Of a stretch of DNA of 64,000 nucleotides, positions 44,854 to 55,993 are shown one piece after another. Positions within the stretch are counted from its first letter, which is position 1; every line of letters starts with the position of its first letter. The notes under the pieces were generated by a model, which was given only the letters and a program-made list of their open reading frames with translations, did not search any database and was not told where the DNA came from. Source of the DNA: Actinostola sp. cb2023. Taxonomy: Eukaryota > Cnidaria > Anthozoa > Actiniaria > Actinostolidae. The translations under genes were made by a program, and so were the position numbers. The stretch is from NCBI GenBank assembly GCA_033675265.1, contig JAUJYZ010000703.1, forward strand, positions 1 to 64,000, in the 5' to 3' direction.

Positions 44854-45300
44854 CAAAACTGTGTCTCCGATTTTTGATATATTGCTCCATTCTTTAATTA
44901 TCCGGTTTCAAAGTTTGAGTACTGTCATAACTAGTAACTTCTGTTTACAGTCATTTGCAAAAATTCTGGCCGCCACGATATATCAATATATCAATATATC
45001 GGGTGCATTATGGGTAATTAAATAATACTATTTTGAGTTTCCTAACTTATTAAATGAAGCAAAACTTACAAACAACAAACCTAAGACTAAGATAAACATT
45101 ATACTGTACTAAATATTTCTACCAACTTTGCTGGCGTTAGCCTGCTTTAAGGGGAATTTTCGATTATTTAATTACCCATAATGCACCCGATATATTGATA
45201 TATTGATATTTCGTAGCGGCCAGAATTTTTGCAAATGACTGTATATCAAAGCACAACTTTTGAAAGATATAAAATACCAAAAATCGGAGACACAGTTTTG
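44854..45300. mobile_element. Foldback element
   Basis: Outer pair CAAAACTGTGTCTCCGATTTTT / AAAAATCGGAGACACAGTTTTG and inner pair TTTGCAAAAATTCTGGCCGC / GCGGCCAGAATTTTTGCAAA plus ATATATTGATATATTG stretches form two arms. 447 bp, non-coding. Confidence 0.65.
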
Positions 45301-45540
45301 AAGATCAATTATCAGACATGGACTTTGCGAAGTTTCAAATAAATCCGATAAAATCCCTTTGTCCAGGAACTCCAAATGTGAGCCTATTTGTTGGCATTTC
45401 ATCTTTTGAGAAAAAGCCGAAAGAAGGTCAATGTGCCTCTGTTTACATAAGTAGATTAGTCCATTCCATGACAATGGGATCTAATTACTCACTGACAGAT
45501 GGTGACCAGATACCAGATAGTGGCCAGATAGTGACCAGAG

Positions 45541-45571
<31 letters not shown>

Positions 45572-46179
45572 GGTTTATTGGACAATATATCCACAGAGTG
45601 GCTCTTCACTTGTCCACTAATCTAAACTATCTACAATAAATATCAGTATCAGTTTTCCAGTCACACAACGTCCTCGTGGTTGTTGCCTAATCATTTCACG
45701 CTTGCGGGAAATTACGTACATTGCCAGTACACATTTGTTCTTTGTTCATTGGTACATGTGTTCATTTTGACGCTGGTCAGTACGTAGTTGAGGTTGGTAT
45801 GTCCGTTCAATTATCATAGACGTGAGTGCTGTTGACAGCTTGCTTGTCAACAACTTTTCTCAAAAATTTGTTTTTTGATTCTAACTTTGTAGGAAAAAAA
45901 TATTTTTAAATTCTGTTTTTTTGGAGATGATAGATAATATTCAATTTTATTTGATTGTCAAAAAATCTCAAAAGAGACGTTTTTGGGGTACCCTGATACC
46001 TTAATTTATATATAGTTTGTAAATATCTTTCATTTTTGAATATTTTTTTGAATTTTAATATTTTAGAATTGATATTAATTTAATTGCTGTAATGCTGGGC
46101 CCTTTTTGATAACAGTACTTTTGTGCTGATTAGGTCACCCTGGGTAAATATTATTATAATATTATTATTATTATTGATT
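45301..46179. other. Non-coding, (AAT)n microsatellite
   Basis: (TAA)n at 45544-45571; the rest has no recognisable feature. Confidence 0.5.
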
Positions 46180-47960
46180 TGATAATGACAAACAATTTTC
46201 GTCACTAAAGATCAACTTAACAAAATCAGAGGCAGGGTGGATTGGAAGAAATAAGGATGAAAGTGAGCAAAATATTAAGTGGATAAACTTTTATGAAAAG
46301 GGTATCAAAATTTTAGGTATCTTTTTCTCCTACAACAAGATACTGCACTACAATAATAATTTTAAACGCATATTAACGGAGTTTAAAACTACTTTATCTC
46401 TATGGCGTACCCGCACCTTAACTCTTTATGGAAAAATTCAAGTAGTTCGTTCATTAGCACTGTCTAAATTACTCTACGTATGTTCAAAGATTCATGTGAA
46501 TGATGAATTCATTAAACTGGTAGAAAGCAATATCAAGGATTTCATTTGGAACGGAAAGAAGCCTAAGATAAAATATCGAACTTTAATTGGCGAATATACA
46601 GACGGTGGTTTAAAGTTACCAGATTTTTGTTCATGCATTAAAGCGAATCGTATTAAATTGGCTATAAAATTAATGATATCGGAAGAAAGAACTTGGAATA
46701 CTATTCCATTGTTATATCTGGATTCTATAGGCGGTGTTGAGTCAATACGAAATAACTTCGATAAAAAAAGAATTCCAGATTCGATTCCTATTATTTACAA
46801 AATTGCCCTATTAAGCTGGGCAGAGATTTCTAGTATTATTGTAGACAATAATCCAGATCTAATATTAGAACAACATCTATGGAATAATAAACACATTAAA
46901 ATACAAAGCAAAGCGGTATTTTTTAAAACATTTTTTGAACTTAATATTAATAGAGTTGTTGACCTTTGTAACGAACAGTATGAATTTAAGTGGGAACATG
47001 TAAGGAGCATGGGATTGCAGGACAACGATTTTATGAGATGGGCAGGTATTGTTCATGCCATACCATCTGAATGGAAAACTGCTTTGAAAAATAATGATAA
47101 CACATTCAAAAACGAAGGGCTAGCGCGTAGATATTTATATCTAGGTAACAAAAAAATTGATCTTACAAAGAGTAATACTAAATTGATTTATCAATGGTTA
47201 GTTAGTAAAAAGTTCAAAGTACCAACATCCCAAAGTCATATATGTAAACGAATTGGCCAAGATACGCCTCTAGAGTGGGAAGTAATTTATGGTAGAATTT
47301 ATAAAACTACAATAGATTCCTACTGTAGATTTTTTCAATATAAAATACTAAACAACTGTCTGTACTTAAATAAGGATTTGAATCGTTTTAAATTAATTGA
47401 ATATTCTAGTTGTTCATTCTGTTCTCTTTACCCTGAAACTATAGATCATTTATTTGTTGAATGTATAGATTCAAAAAACTATTACTTAGAAATTAGATCG
47501 TGGTTAGAAAAATACAATATTACTCTTCCTGAGTCTAACAGATCCAACATTATTTTAGGAATTGAAGAAAATGTATCTAATTATGTAATTTTAATGTACA
47601 AGTTAACTATATATAAGGCAAGAGAAAAAGGAAAGGTTCCTTCATTATCTCTCTTTAAAAACTTTCTAGTTTATTCAGAGAAAATTGAATATATGGTGGC
47701 TATGGCTAAAAATAAATTATTTTCGCACATAAAAAAATGGGAAAAATTAAAAACTGCATTAGAATCTGAGTAAAAATAATGTTGGAACTGGCGTTATTGT
47801 AATTAATGTAAATTATGTGTAAATTTGTAGTTCATTCGTAATTCTGTGTGTATTCAGTGTAGTATAGATATATACATGTAAATTTTGTACAAACAAAGCA
47901 TCAATAATAATAATAAAAAAAATAAAAAAAATAAAAATAAAAAAAAAATAAAAAAAAAAT
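46180..47960 (+). pseudogene. 5'-truncated Tx1/L1-type LINE, ORF2 C-terminal part
   Basis: Reading is open from about 46190 (LKINLTKSEAGWIGRNKDE) through the ATG at 46496 to the stop at 47773, about 525 residues. It covers the RT thumb (IKILGIFFSYNK, LSLWRTRTLTLYGKIQVVRS), the block FIWNGKKPKIKYRTLIGEY and DGGLKLPDF, and a zf-RVT zinc motif CSFCSLYPETIDHLFVEC near the end. These are typical of Tx1/L1-group LINEs. The palm domain with the catalytic Asp pair and the endonuclease are absent because of 5' truncation. The 3' end has an A-rich tail (47905-47960). The frame is intact, so insertion was fairly recent; it cannot move alone. Confidence 0.85.
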
Positions 47961-48375
47961 GACATCAACGTTGAAACATTGTAATTATTTGTAAACTAGA
48001 CATTGCTATGGGCAATGTACACTCGTGCCCTGTTGAGAATGAGCTACATGTACTGACATGCTTCATTGGGATCCCTGTGGTAGTGTGGATACGAGTTTTA
48101 TTTTTGCTTGAAAGCTTCCCTTTTCTACCTGGAACCAGCACATGTAGTTATCTTTCGTGATCAATGCCGTATGTTTTATATTTCGCTGTTAGAGTGAAAA
48201 TATTTGAACATTTTAAAAGTAAAATCAAGAGACCATTATCTTGGCTTTTTCTTCGGGTAGAAGAGCACAGAATGCGTCATCAGAATGGAATTTATGAGTA
48301 GTGATACTGACTGCATATATGTACTGAGAGGTAATAATATTGTCATAAAATTGCCCAATGGAAATGGAAATACGA

Positions 48376-49024
48376 CATGGAAATCTGGCAATTTGGCAAT
48401 GTGGAAATTTGGCAATGTGGAAATGTGGCAATGTGGAAATCTGGCAATGTGGCAATGTGGAAATCTGGCAATGTGGAAATCTGGCAATGTGGAAATGTGG
48501 CAATGTGGCCGATCTGGCAATGTGGAAATCTGGCAATGTGGAAATCTGGCAATGTGGAAATCTGGCAATGTGGCAATGTGGAAATCTGGCAATGTGGAAA
48601 TCTGGCAATGTGGAAATGTGGCAATGTGGAAATCTGGCAATGTGGAAATGTGGAAATCTGGCAATGTGGCAATGTGGAAATGTGGCAATGTGGAAATCTG
48701 GCAATGTGGAAATCTGGCAATGTGGAAATCTGGCAATGTGGCAATCTGGCAATGTGGCAATGTGGCAATGTGGAAATCTGGCAATGTGGAAATCTGGCAA
48801 TGTGGAAATCTGGCAATGTGGAAATCTGGCAATGTGGAAATGTGGCAATGTGGAAATGTGGCAATGTGGAAATGTGGCAATGTGGAAATGTGGCAATGTG
48901 GAAATGTGGCAATGTGGAAATGTGGCAATGTGGAAATGTGGCAATGTGGAAATGTGGCAATGTGGAAATCTGGCAATGTGGAAATCTGGCAATGTGGAAA
49001 TGTGGAAATCTGGCAATGTGGAAA
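48376..49024. repeat. 16-bp minisatellite in the left arm (GGAAATCTGGCAATGT)
   Basis: About forty units of GGAAATCTGGCAATGT or GGAAATGTGGCAATGT. Because the unit pattern lacks stops, all frames on both strands stay open for hundreds of residues; these are not genes. Confidence 0.95.
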
Positions 49025-49671
49025 TGTTCAACCGGTATCCCTGTGGCTCGATGAGAACACGCACAGACTGGTCAGCGGTAGTATTATTGTGGCAGCCATT
49101 TTGTTTGCTTCGAGCCATGGCCGGCTTCAGGCTCTCTATTTTGTTTTGGTTTTGGCCTTTGGGGCAGGCTATTTGTTTCGACCAGCTGATATTCTAAAAT
49201 GCAAGGCTTTCCTTTTACATTGTCCAATAACGTTCATGATCATACGGATACGGAAATAATTTAATTATTCAAACAAAAGGTACGTTGTTGTTTTCATTGT
49301 ACGATTTTATTTTGTGTAGTTTAACTTTAATTTCATCCACAGTACAATTTTTGCTTATGCCTTTAAATAATATGGCTACACTAAGCTTACATGTACAAAG
49401 CTCTCAGCTACTGTAGCTATGGTATTAATAAAGAAAGGGACTACAAACTCGAACTGTAGCTATCAAATCTCAAATAACGGTATCTAATCTTTTGGAGGAG
49501 ATTAATGATTGTTTAACAGTCGATCGATTATTGACATGACAAGCTTAGGATTGTAACATGCAAGCAGTGGGAGTGATTATTTAACCTGTGAACTACATAC
49601 TAAATATATTATGATCTTTTTGTTTACTTTTATGTTACAAAGCACTCCAAAGCCTGCATGAACGTACAAGT

Positions 49672-49918
49672 CAGTCATTGTCCAGATGAAAAGACTACAC
49701 TACTACAATAAAGTCACGTGATTCACGAATGTATTCAATTTCCTCGCATGGAATTTCAATTTGAGATGTGAAAGTACATGGCATTGTGAAAACTGAATGC
49801 AATGGCGCTAGTATCAACTCGCCGTTCCGCATGCAGAAATTGAAAACATAATGAATCATGTGACTTTATTGTAGTATTGTAGTCGTTTCATCTGGACAAG
49901 CTTTTTGAGAATGACTGT
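49672..49918. mobile_element. Foldback MITE present only in the left arm
   Basis: CAGTCATT...AATGACTG ends and long inverted arms (ACTACAATAAAGTCAC / GTGACTTTATTGTAGT). The right arm (58560-58600) has the unoccupied sequence. Near-duplicate 8-mers GTACAAGT and GTACTAGT flank it, hinting at a hAT-like 8-bp duplication. Confidence 0.75.
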
Positions 49919-50211
49919 ATGTACTAGTTAGTTTTAACGAGCACTAACTAGTCCAATATAGATAAAATATAAAACAAATATATATATATTTCTATATTTT
50001 TGTGTGCTCTGCACACACTTAAATCTAATTATATCAACCACAATGCCTAACACTAACTAATAAAATGTTCTCAAAACTGAACAACAAGATCAGGATCATT
50101 GCATCCACTGATGTACAACATGTAGAAATGTATGTTTATGTGTGTCTGTATGGTAGGGGGTATATATACTCCCCTTCATATATATTTTTTTACAGAGATA
50201 ATAATAATAAT

Positions 50212-50450
50212 AATCTAAGATCTAAGTAATCACCGCTACCCAAATTTTCTGGAGTACCCCCTCCCCCCCTCTCTTCCCAGGAGAACATTATCGTATAATT
50301 TATAAGACAAATATGTTCTGTCTCCTGCAGATCGACTGATATTCTGGAAAGAGGAGTGACTCCAAAGTGGCAACAGTATTAGGGACAGACAAAAACATTA
50401 TTGTAAACGGCCATCAATTGACTGACCCCCACCCCTAAGGGTGTGTGTTT
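50212..50450. repeat. Inner inverted repeat, partner of 57165-57385
   Basis: The segment from CCAAATTTTCTGGAGTACCC to GTCAGTC..GGGTGTGTGTTT is inverted inside intron 3 of the DUF3987-like gene. It lies in the 3' flank of the transposase gene. Confidence 0.8.
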
Positions 50451-50659
50451 GCATAATAACAAGTTTATATATGTAATTTATACACGATCTTCGATTTTCT
50501 CTGCTATTCTTAGAGAGCTTAAACATTATACATGTATCCATGAAAAAGTAAGTAACAGCAACTACAAAATGTAAGAATATAAAGTATTTTATCATCTTCT
50601 AAATAAATAACACAACTTGAAAATTATGAATTCAAGCATTAACAAGCACATATGACATG

Positions 50660-50761
50660 CTGTTTACAAGCATTTGTTCCAACTGCAAGATAATGGATGT
50701 AAATAAACAGTCACCATCTGTTGGCACTTGTAAAATTTGGAATCCCAGTCCAGTCAGTAAC
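50660..50761 (-). pseudogene. Relic duplicate of the OTU-coding segment
   Basis: About 100 bp nearly identical and in the same orientation as 52115-52218, within the OTU part of the transposase. It is an orphan fragment 0.5 kb downstream of the gene's stop. Probably a partial duplication. Confidence 0.75.
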
Positions 50762-51180
50762 TAGTATGAAAACGGCAAGTGATGTGTTGCTTATAAATAT
50801 GAAAGAATGTCTTGAAAACCTCTAACGTTCAGAATAGTCAGCTCAAAGTTTGGAGTAGTAGCAGGTCAAATGTGCCTGTAAAAACAATTACTCAATCCTT
50901 TTTTTGTTTGTTTCATGGATATAATGTAGGCTCTCTAGACTAGTATTCATGCAACACTGTGATAATCAGACTATGAAAAAGCTCTAACCTTGCTTATTTC
51001 GTTCTGTTGCTGTTGAAAATGACTATCATAAGGTGAATGGCATAAAGTTTCCCATTTTTTTTCATTAATCATTCATCTTCAGTTGGAAGACTGGTGGTGT
51101 TGTAGATTGATTGCAACTTGATTCATGTACACATCTCTCTAAAGAGGGTTGCCTGCTGGGTCAAATGCTTTAACTTCCCT

Positions 51181-53397
51181 TCAATTTGTTTTTTTACTTT
51201 TTGTATTGACAAGCAATGGCAAGGAAGTGGACTGAATAACAGTACAGATGGAATTAAAAGTGTTCATTAAAAATGAAACATCATATAACAGTGAATCACA
51301 ATCTGGCTTTCTGGTTAATGTGGAACGAAGTACTTCTATCAAGATAGTCTCCAGTTCTGACCATGATGTATTTGAGACAATAATGCCAATATTTCTTTCA
51401 CTAATCAATTCCAGGCTGCTTAAATTGTTTTTCTGAATGGCATGTTTTTCTCTTTTTCTCTGGCTTGGGGTGTTTGACATTTGTTTTTCTGAATTATCTC
51501 TCTTTCCATAGTAATTGTTGCAGTTGAAGCATTTACAATCCTTGCATGCTCTCTGTGCAAGGAAACAAGGGCAGGACACCCTTCTCTCCCCAGGGACTTG
51601 AACACAAAATGACTTTAGGCCTCCATCATGTGATCTTTTTTGAGCACCACCCTTTCCACACCTGCAAGGCTTTTGTGAATCCAATGTTTCTACCTTAGGA
51701 GGTACTTCAGATGGATGATCAGATTTTGGTAATTCAGACTTTTCATTGAAAATCACAGCATCATAGTGTCCAGGACCTGCATTATTAAAAGCAAGGTATA
51801 TTGGTGTTGTTATCAATGGCTTTGACCTGGGTGAGATGGGTATGACAGAAAAATGCTCCATTGATGTAAGGACAACCATTGACATCTGCAATATATTTGA
51901 CAGTCCTAACAGCATCATGTTTCCTAGCTGCCCACAGAACACTCCCTGATTTCTGTATTCACCAGCCATGTCTTCTAATGCAATTTCAGTGAGAAATTTT
52001 TGGTATTCCTCTTTATTTGATAACCACTCCTCCACCAGCTTTGCTCTTAAAATGACTACTTTCTCAGGCAATGACTTCTGAGCAAGTCCTAATTTCTCTA
52101 CAACACCAGATACTTTGCTGTTTACAAGCATTTGTTCCAACTGCAAGATAATGGATGTAAATAAACAGTCACCATCTCTTGGCACTTGTAAAATTTGGAA
52201 TCCCAGTCCAGTCAGTAAAGATGTAAGTTTAGCACTGTTTTCATCAAAATATTCCGCATTACAGGTGAATGTATCGAATGCAAACATTGCTTCTTGGTGC
52301 ATTAGATTAAAAAAACGTGGATTGAAGATGGAAAAAAGGCCTCTCTCTTTGAGAGTTTGATAGGTAGTGTGAATTAAAATTGTTTCATCAATAATTGATC
52401 TTAAATCCTCCTTAGTTAGGTGATTTCCCTCGTCCATTTCTTCATCCATTATTTTATCATCTATGATAGACAAGTCTAGGTCAAAGGTACATGGTTGACA
52501 TGACTCCAAAAGAACTTTTGGCAAATACTGCTGAGCTGCACTACTGTGTGGAATCCCAAAAGTCTCACTTGCTTTAAAATCTTTTGGTACTTCACTAATG
52601 AACCAGTCAACAGGAGGGATCACAGCCTTGCTACCAGAAATTCGCTTTTCATTCCATGCATAGATGTAAGTAGTAAACAAAGCTAAAGCCATTACCAGAG
52701 AAAGTCTGTTTCGCTGTAGTGCATTCTTTAACCATCTATGCAGATTCTCATTCCTTTCAGACCCACATCCCACAGGAATATTTGACACACATCCTTCAGT
52801 AACATGTTTTCTTAGTTTTCTTATTTCATCTAATGCCTTGACATTTAATATGGGTCTATTTTCAAAAGCTATATTTTTCCACTTCAGTTCAAAGATGTCC
52901 ATATTCTTCAGAGTTTCCTCTGATGCTGGAGTTTCTTTCGATCTGGTAGGTTCGATGTCATCTCTTTTCCTGAAAACTTTACTGAAGTCACTGGCACAGG
53001 CTGCATGGAAAGGGTGTCGTTTTGGCATTTCAGTAACCACCCTAGATACCGCATGGAAAAGGTCTAACTTAACATGACAACTAGATGAGAAAACACTGTG
53101 AAGCTTTCGCTTCCAACTGCAACAGTTATCAATGTAACATGTTTTTATAACCTGATTTTTCCGATCACAACGTTCCTTAATTCCCTGCAATAGTTTTCTG
53201 ATGTATTCAAATGAAGTTCCTTTTGTAAATTGCCAACCCATGACTTGACCCTTTTCATTCAATATACAAAACAAAGAATCAAACAGTTTTTCCCATTTGT
53301 TATCAGACTTTCTTTTGAGTCCTATGTTACAAGCCACTTTAAATGTGTGATCCATTGAAATCCATCCGTTAGCAGTTCCCGGGTCAATTTCCATCAT
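51181..53397 (-). CDS. DDE-like transposase with OTU protease and CXC domains
   Basis: A 738-residue frame. Residues 1-250 look like a DDE transposase core: ISMDHTFKVACNIG (Asp16), CYIDNCCSWKRKLH (Asp90), KLDLFHAVSRV, then CGSERNENLHRWL (Glu214 or 217) as candidate third residue. Residues 400-550 are an OTU cysteine protease with PRDGDCLF (Asp408, Cys411) and GHYDAVIF (His544). Residues 577-628 are a Cys-rich CXC (tesmin/MSL2-like) cluster, CRCGKGG...CPCFLAQRACKDCKCFNCNN. OTU proteins cleave ubiquitin chains; CXC domains bind DNA. Directly upstream in the same frame is TGA (53398-53400) and the reading continues beyond it, so the true protein started near 54200 and this frame is its larger part. 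The OTU and CXC residues are intact. The transposase assignment is by motif pattern; the exact superfamily is not settled. Confidence 0.75.
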   Translation of the reverse strand: MMEIDPGTANGWISMDHTFKVACNIGLKRKSDNKWEKLFDSLFCILNEKGQVMGWQFTKGTSFEYIRKLLQGIKERCDRKNQVIKTCYIDNCCSWKRKLHSVFSSSCHVKLDLFHAVSRVVTEMPKRHPFHAACASDFSKVFRKRDDIEPTRSKETPASEETLKNMDIFELKWKNIAFENRPILNVKALDEIRKLRKHVTEGCVSNIPVGCGSERNENLHRWLKNALQRNRLSLVMALALFTTYIYAWNEKRISGSKAVIPPVDWFISEVPKDFKASETFGIPHSSAAQQYLPKVLLESCQPCTFDLDLSIIDDKIMDEEMDEGNHLTKEDLRSIIDETILIHTTYQTLKERGLFSIFNPRFFNLMHQEAMFAFDTFTCNAEYFDENSAKLTSLLTGLGFQILQVPRDGDCLFTSIILQLEQMLVNSKVSGVVEKLGLAQKSLPEKVVILRAKLVEEWLSNKEEYQKFLTEIALEDMAGEYRNQGVFCGQLGNMMLLGLSNILQMSMVVLTSMEHFSVIPISPRSKPLITTPIYLAFNNAGPGHYDAVIFNEKSELPKSDHPSEVPPKVETLDSQKPCRCGKGGAQKRSHDGGLKSFCVQVPGERRVSCPCFLAQRACKDCKCFNCNNYYGKRDNSEKQMSNTPSQRKREKHAIQKNNLSSLELISERNIGIIVSNTSWSELETILIEVLRSTLTRKPDCDSLLYDVSFLMNTFNSICTVIQSTSLPLLVNTKSKKTN

Positions 53398-54319
53398 TCA
53401 GGGACTTATTGTATATCGATTTTCTTTCTCCATGAAATCTGCAAGGAACACGCTCTCAATAAAATCATTACTGGGTGCATTCCACATGGCCTTTATTTCC
53501 TTGTTTACATTGAAAGGTGAGAACTTCCATGTCATAGCAGGGTAATGTAGCGAAAGCGTTTTACATCTTTCTGCTAAATTATTCCAAAGTTGTTGGTTCA
53601 GCATGTTTTCAATTGCAGAAAAGTTTAGGCCTGCTAAAACATAAGATGATATGGCGTTTTGAAGCTCTCTTGTAATTCCTGTTAAATGTGAAAGGATAAA
53701 TGGGGATCTGTCTATATTAAGCATTTGGGTCATTATGTCACTGTCGTGAGCAATCACTTCATGGTTGTGTAGATGGCAGCGATATATACGACTTACTAAT
53801 ATAACGGGTGAAGTTAGGCCATACAGTCGTCGTGGATTGTTTCTTTCCGTCTTTCCACCCAACAGCTCTGAGGTAACTCTTCTTTCCAGCACAGGCTTCT
53901 TTTGGACATTGTAGGATCCCTTTTAATGATGGAGTTCTCGACAGTGGGTCCCAGAATAGGATATCGGGAAAAAAATATAAACTGCCTTCTTGAGAGAGCT
54001 CACCCTCATTATTGATGCCAACATTAATTGCACTGCCACGATCTGGAGGAGGTGGATAACAAAAAGATATTCTTTCACTCTTGAGTGATTCTGAACTAGC
54101 GATAGTACTTTGAATGCAGCTTGTGAGATTGTCGAAAAAGGCAGCAAGTATTGTATTCCAAAACAAGAAGATCAATAGCACACAAAATGTCTTCGCCATA
54201 TTGTTTTTTCTCTGCCGAGCTCGCCGAGCCACCACAGGTAGCCCAAGCATATGGAAACTACGAATGATCACTGAAAATGTTTTTATTCTAATCAAAAGTC
54301 TAAATGCTCCCAAAATCAT
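53398..54319 (-). pseudogene. N-terminal part of the OTU-CXC transposase, stop and frameshift
   Basis: Two overlapping frames. Frame 53759-54319 holds ILFWDPLSRTPSLKGILQCP and KEACAGKKSYLRAVGWKDG, a zinc-type CP...C region. Frame 53398-53892 continues with PRRLYGLTSPVILVSRIYRC, PFILSHLTGITRELQ and SNDFIESVFLADF, then a stop before MMEIDPGTANGWISMDHTFK. The natural protein would join these through one frameshift near 53840-53890 and read through the TGA at 53398. The Met at 54199 (MAKTFCVLL) is a possible start. This domain probably recognises DNA ends. Unless the stop is bypassed or spliced, the copy is inactive. Confidence 0.7.
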
Positions 54320-55267
54320 TACAGATTAAAGTAATCACAACAAAGGTAAATGAAGGCTTTTGAAGCATTTTATTAGAATATAAAGATTTTCAGTGATCAT
54401 TCGTAGTTTCCATATATATTCTCCCATACAGATAATCAGCTTGGGCTACCTGTGGAGCCACAGGCAGCCCAACGTATATACATACGTATTAGGTTGGGTT
54501 CCCTGTGTTGAGTAACGTACAATGTTGGGCTCCCTGTGTGCATCCCGCGCGTCCCGCATACACAATTTTGTAACCATTAAATTGTGTAACCATTGTTTTA
54601 TCTAAAAAGTAGGTGTCACGCATCTCAGCCAAGAACTTCTAGTTCATTTTCTATATTATACACATTGCTGCGGGCGCGTCCCGCAGGAAGTACACAGAGA
54701 GAGATCCCAATTTACATTATACATTTCTATGCACAGGGAACGTATCGCGCGCGCGCGCTCTACCACAGGAACCCATCAAAAAAAGACGCGCGCATGCAAA
54801 CAATTTTTTTTGAAGAAATAGAAAACGAGCGCGCGTGCTATGTGCAGATTTATAGCACGCGGGGACTAATCCGAACACGAGAGAAGTGTCCCAAGTGCTA
54901 CAAATCCGCACATAGCACAGCGGACAAGTTTTCTATTTCTTTTATAAAATACAATTATGATTTTAAGACAAGTTTTCAATTTTGTTCGTTCCAAAAAAGT
55001 TTGAATATCTGTGCGCGCGTGCTGTGTGCTCTCATAAAGCATGCGGAATACGCATCCTTTGGCCAATCAGAGCGCGCGTTATATCATATGCACAGTTATT
55101 TTATAATAATAATTATAAAAGCCTCAGAAAAAATGGTTGGGCTGCCGCGCCTGTGGCCGAGCCCGCGGAAACACAATCCACACCCGGCAGGAAGCCCAGT
55201 TCATGCGCGCGCCTTACTATACCGCTCACGTGGGCTCATTTCGCGCGTTTTTTTTTTTCAAGACAAG
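54220..55267. promoter_or_regulatory. Divergent promoter region with two hairpins
   Basis: Between the start regions of the two genes. CAGGTAGCCCAAGCATATGG... (54235-54291) is inverted at 54371-54455 (AGTGATCATTCGTAGTTTCC, GCTTGGGCTACCTG). A second pair GAAATAGAAAAC...TGCTATGTGC (54816-54848) / GCACATAGCA...GTTTTCTATTTC (54908-54941) follows. The stretch is unusually rich in CGCG compared with the rest of the window. A promoter role is inferred from position. Confidence 0.5.
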
Positions 55268-55952
55268 ATGGCTTCTGCCTCGAAGAAACCCAAATTCTCT
55301 GCTTTCAATAGCAAATCAGATGAAGAAATAAATGATATAGCTTCACAAGCTGCTGAAATCGTGTTCCCTTGGGACAAAGTCGCTCCAATGTACTTTACAG
55401 AGTGGATAGAGATGTTTTCCAAGGCACATGGCACAACCAAACACTTAATGTTCATGTCCATCCTACCCACCGTATCATCTCTACTTGGTTTGAGCAAGCT
55501 GGAAGCCACAAGTACATACAAAGAAAACCTCAGCTTGTTCACACTCTGCATTTCCCCACCCTCTGGTGGTAAAAACCAGTGCTTTGCATTTGGATGCAAA
55601 CAGCCAATTGCTGCTGTTGAAAAGAATGCAGCAAAGTGCATTCTCCTCGACAAATTTACAGAGGTTGGACTTAGGCAACACCTCATTCAAAATGATGGTA
55701 TTGCACTAATCATCAATGAGGAAATGGAAGATACCATGAGACAAATAAATTCTGACAGAGAAGGAGGTACGCTGTGCAGACTTTTTGATGGAGATTCAAT
55801 CTACATAAATTCTGGTAGCAGCAGTAGTCGTGTAACAATTGAGAAGACAAGTGTATCAGTGGGAGGTTTTATGCAGGTCAGTTTTTAATAATTAATTGTA
55901 AGAAATCTTTGTTAGACCTTGGTAATGAGGTGTGGACCAACACACAGATGCA

Positions 55953-55993
<41 letters not shown>

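Noticed and set aside
54593..55267. N-terminal extension of the DUF3987-like protein
   Set aside because: The open frame is CGCG-rich inverted-repeat sequence without any domain; the ATG at 55268 begins the conserved part.
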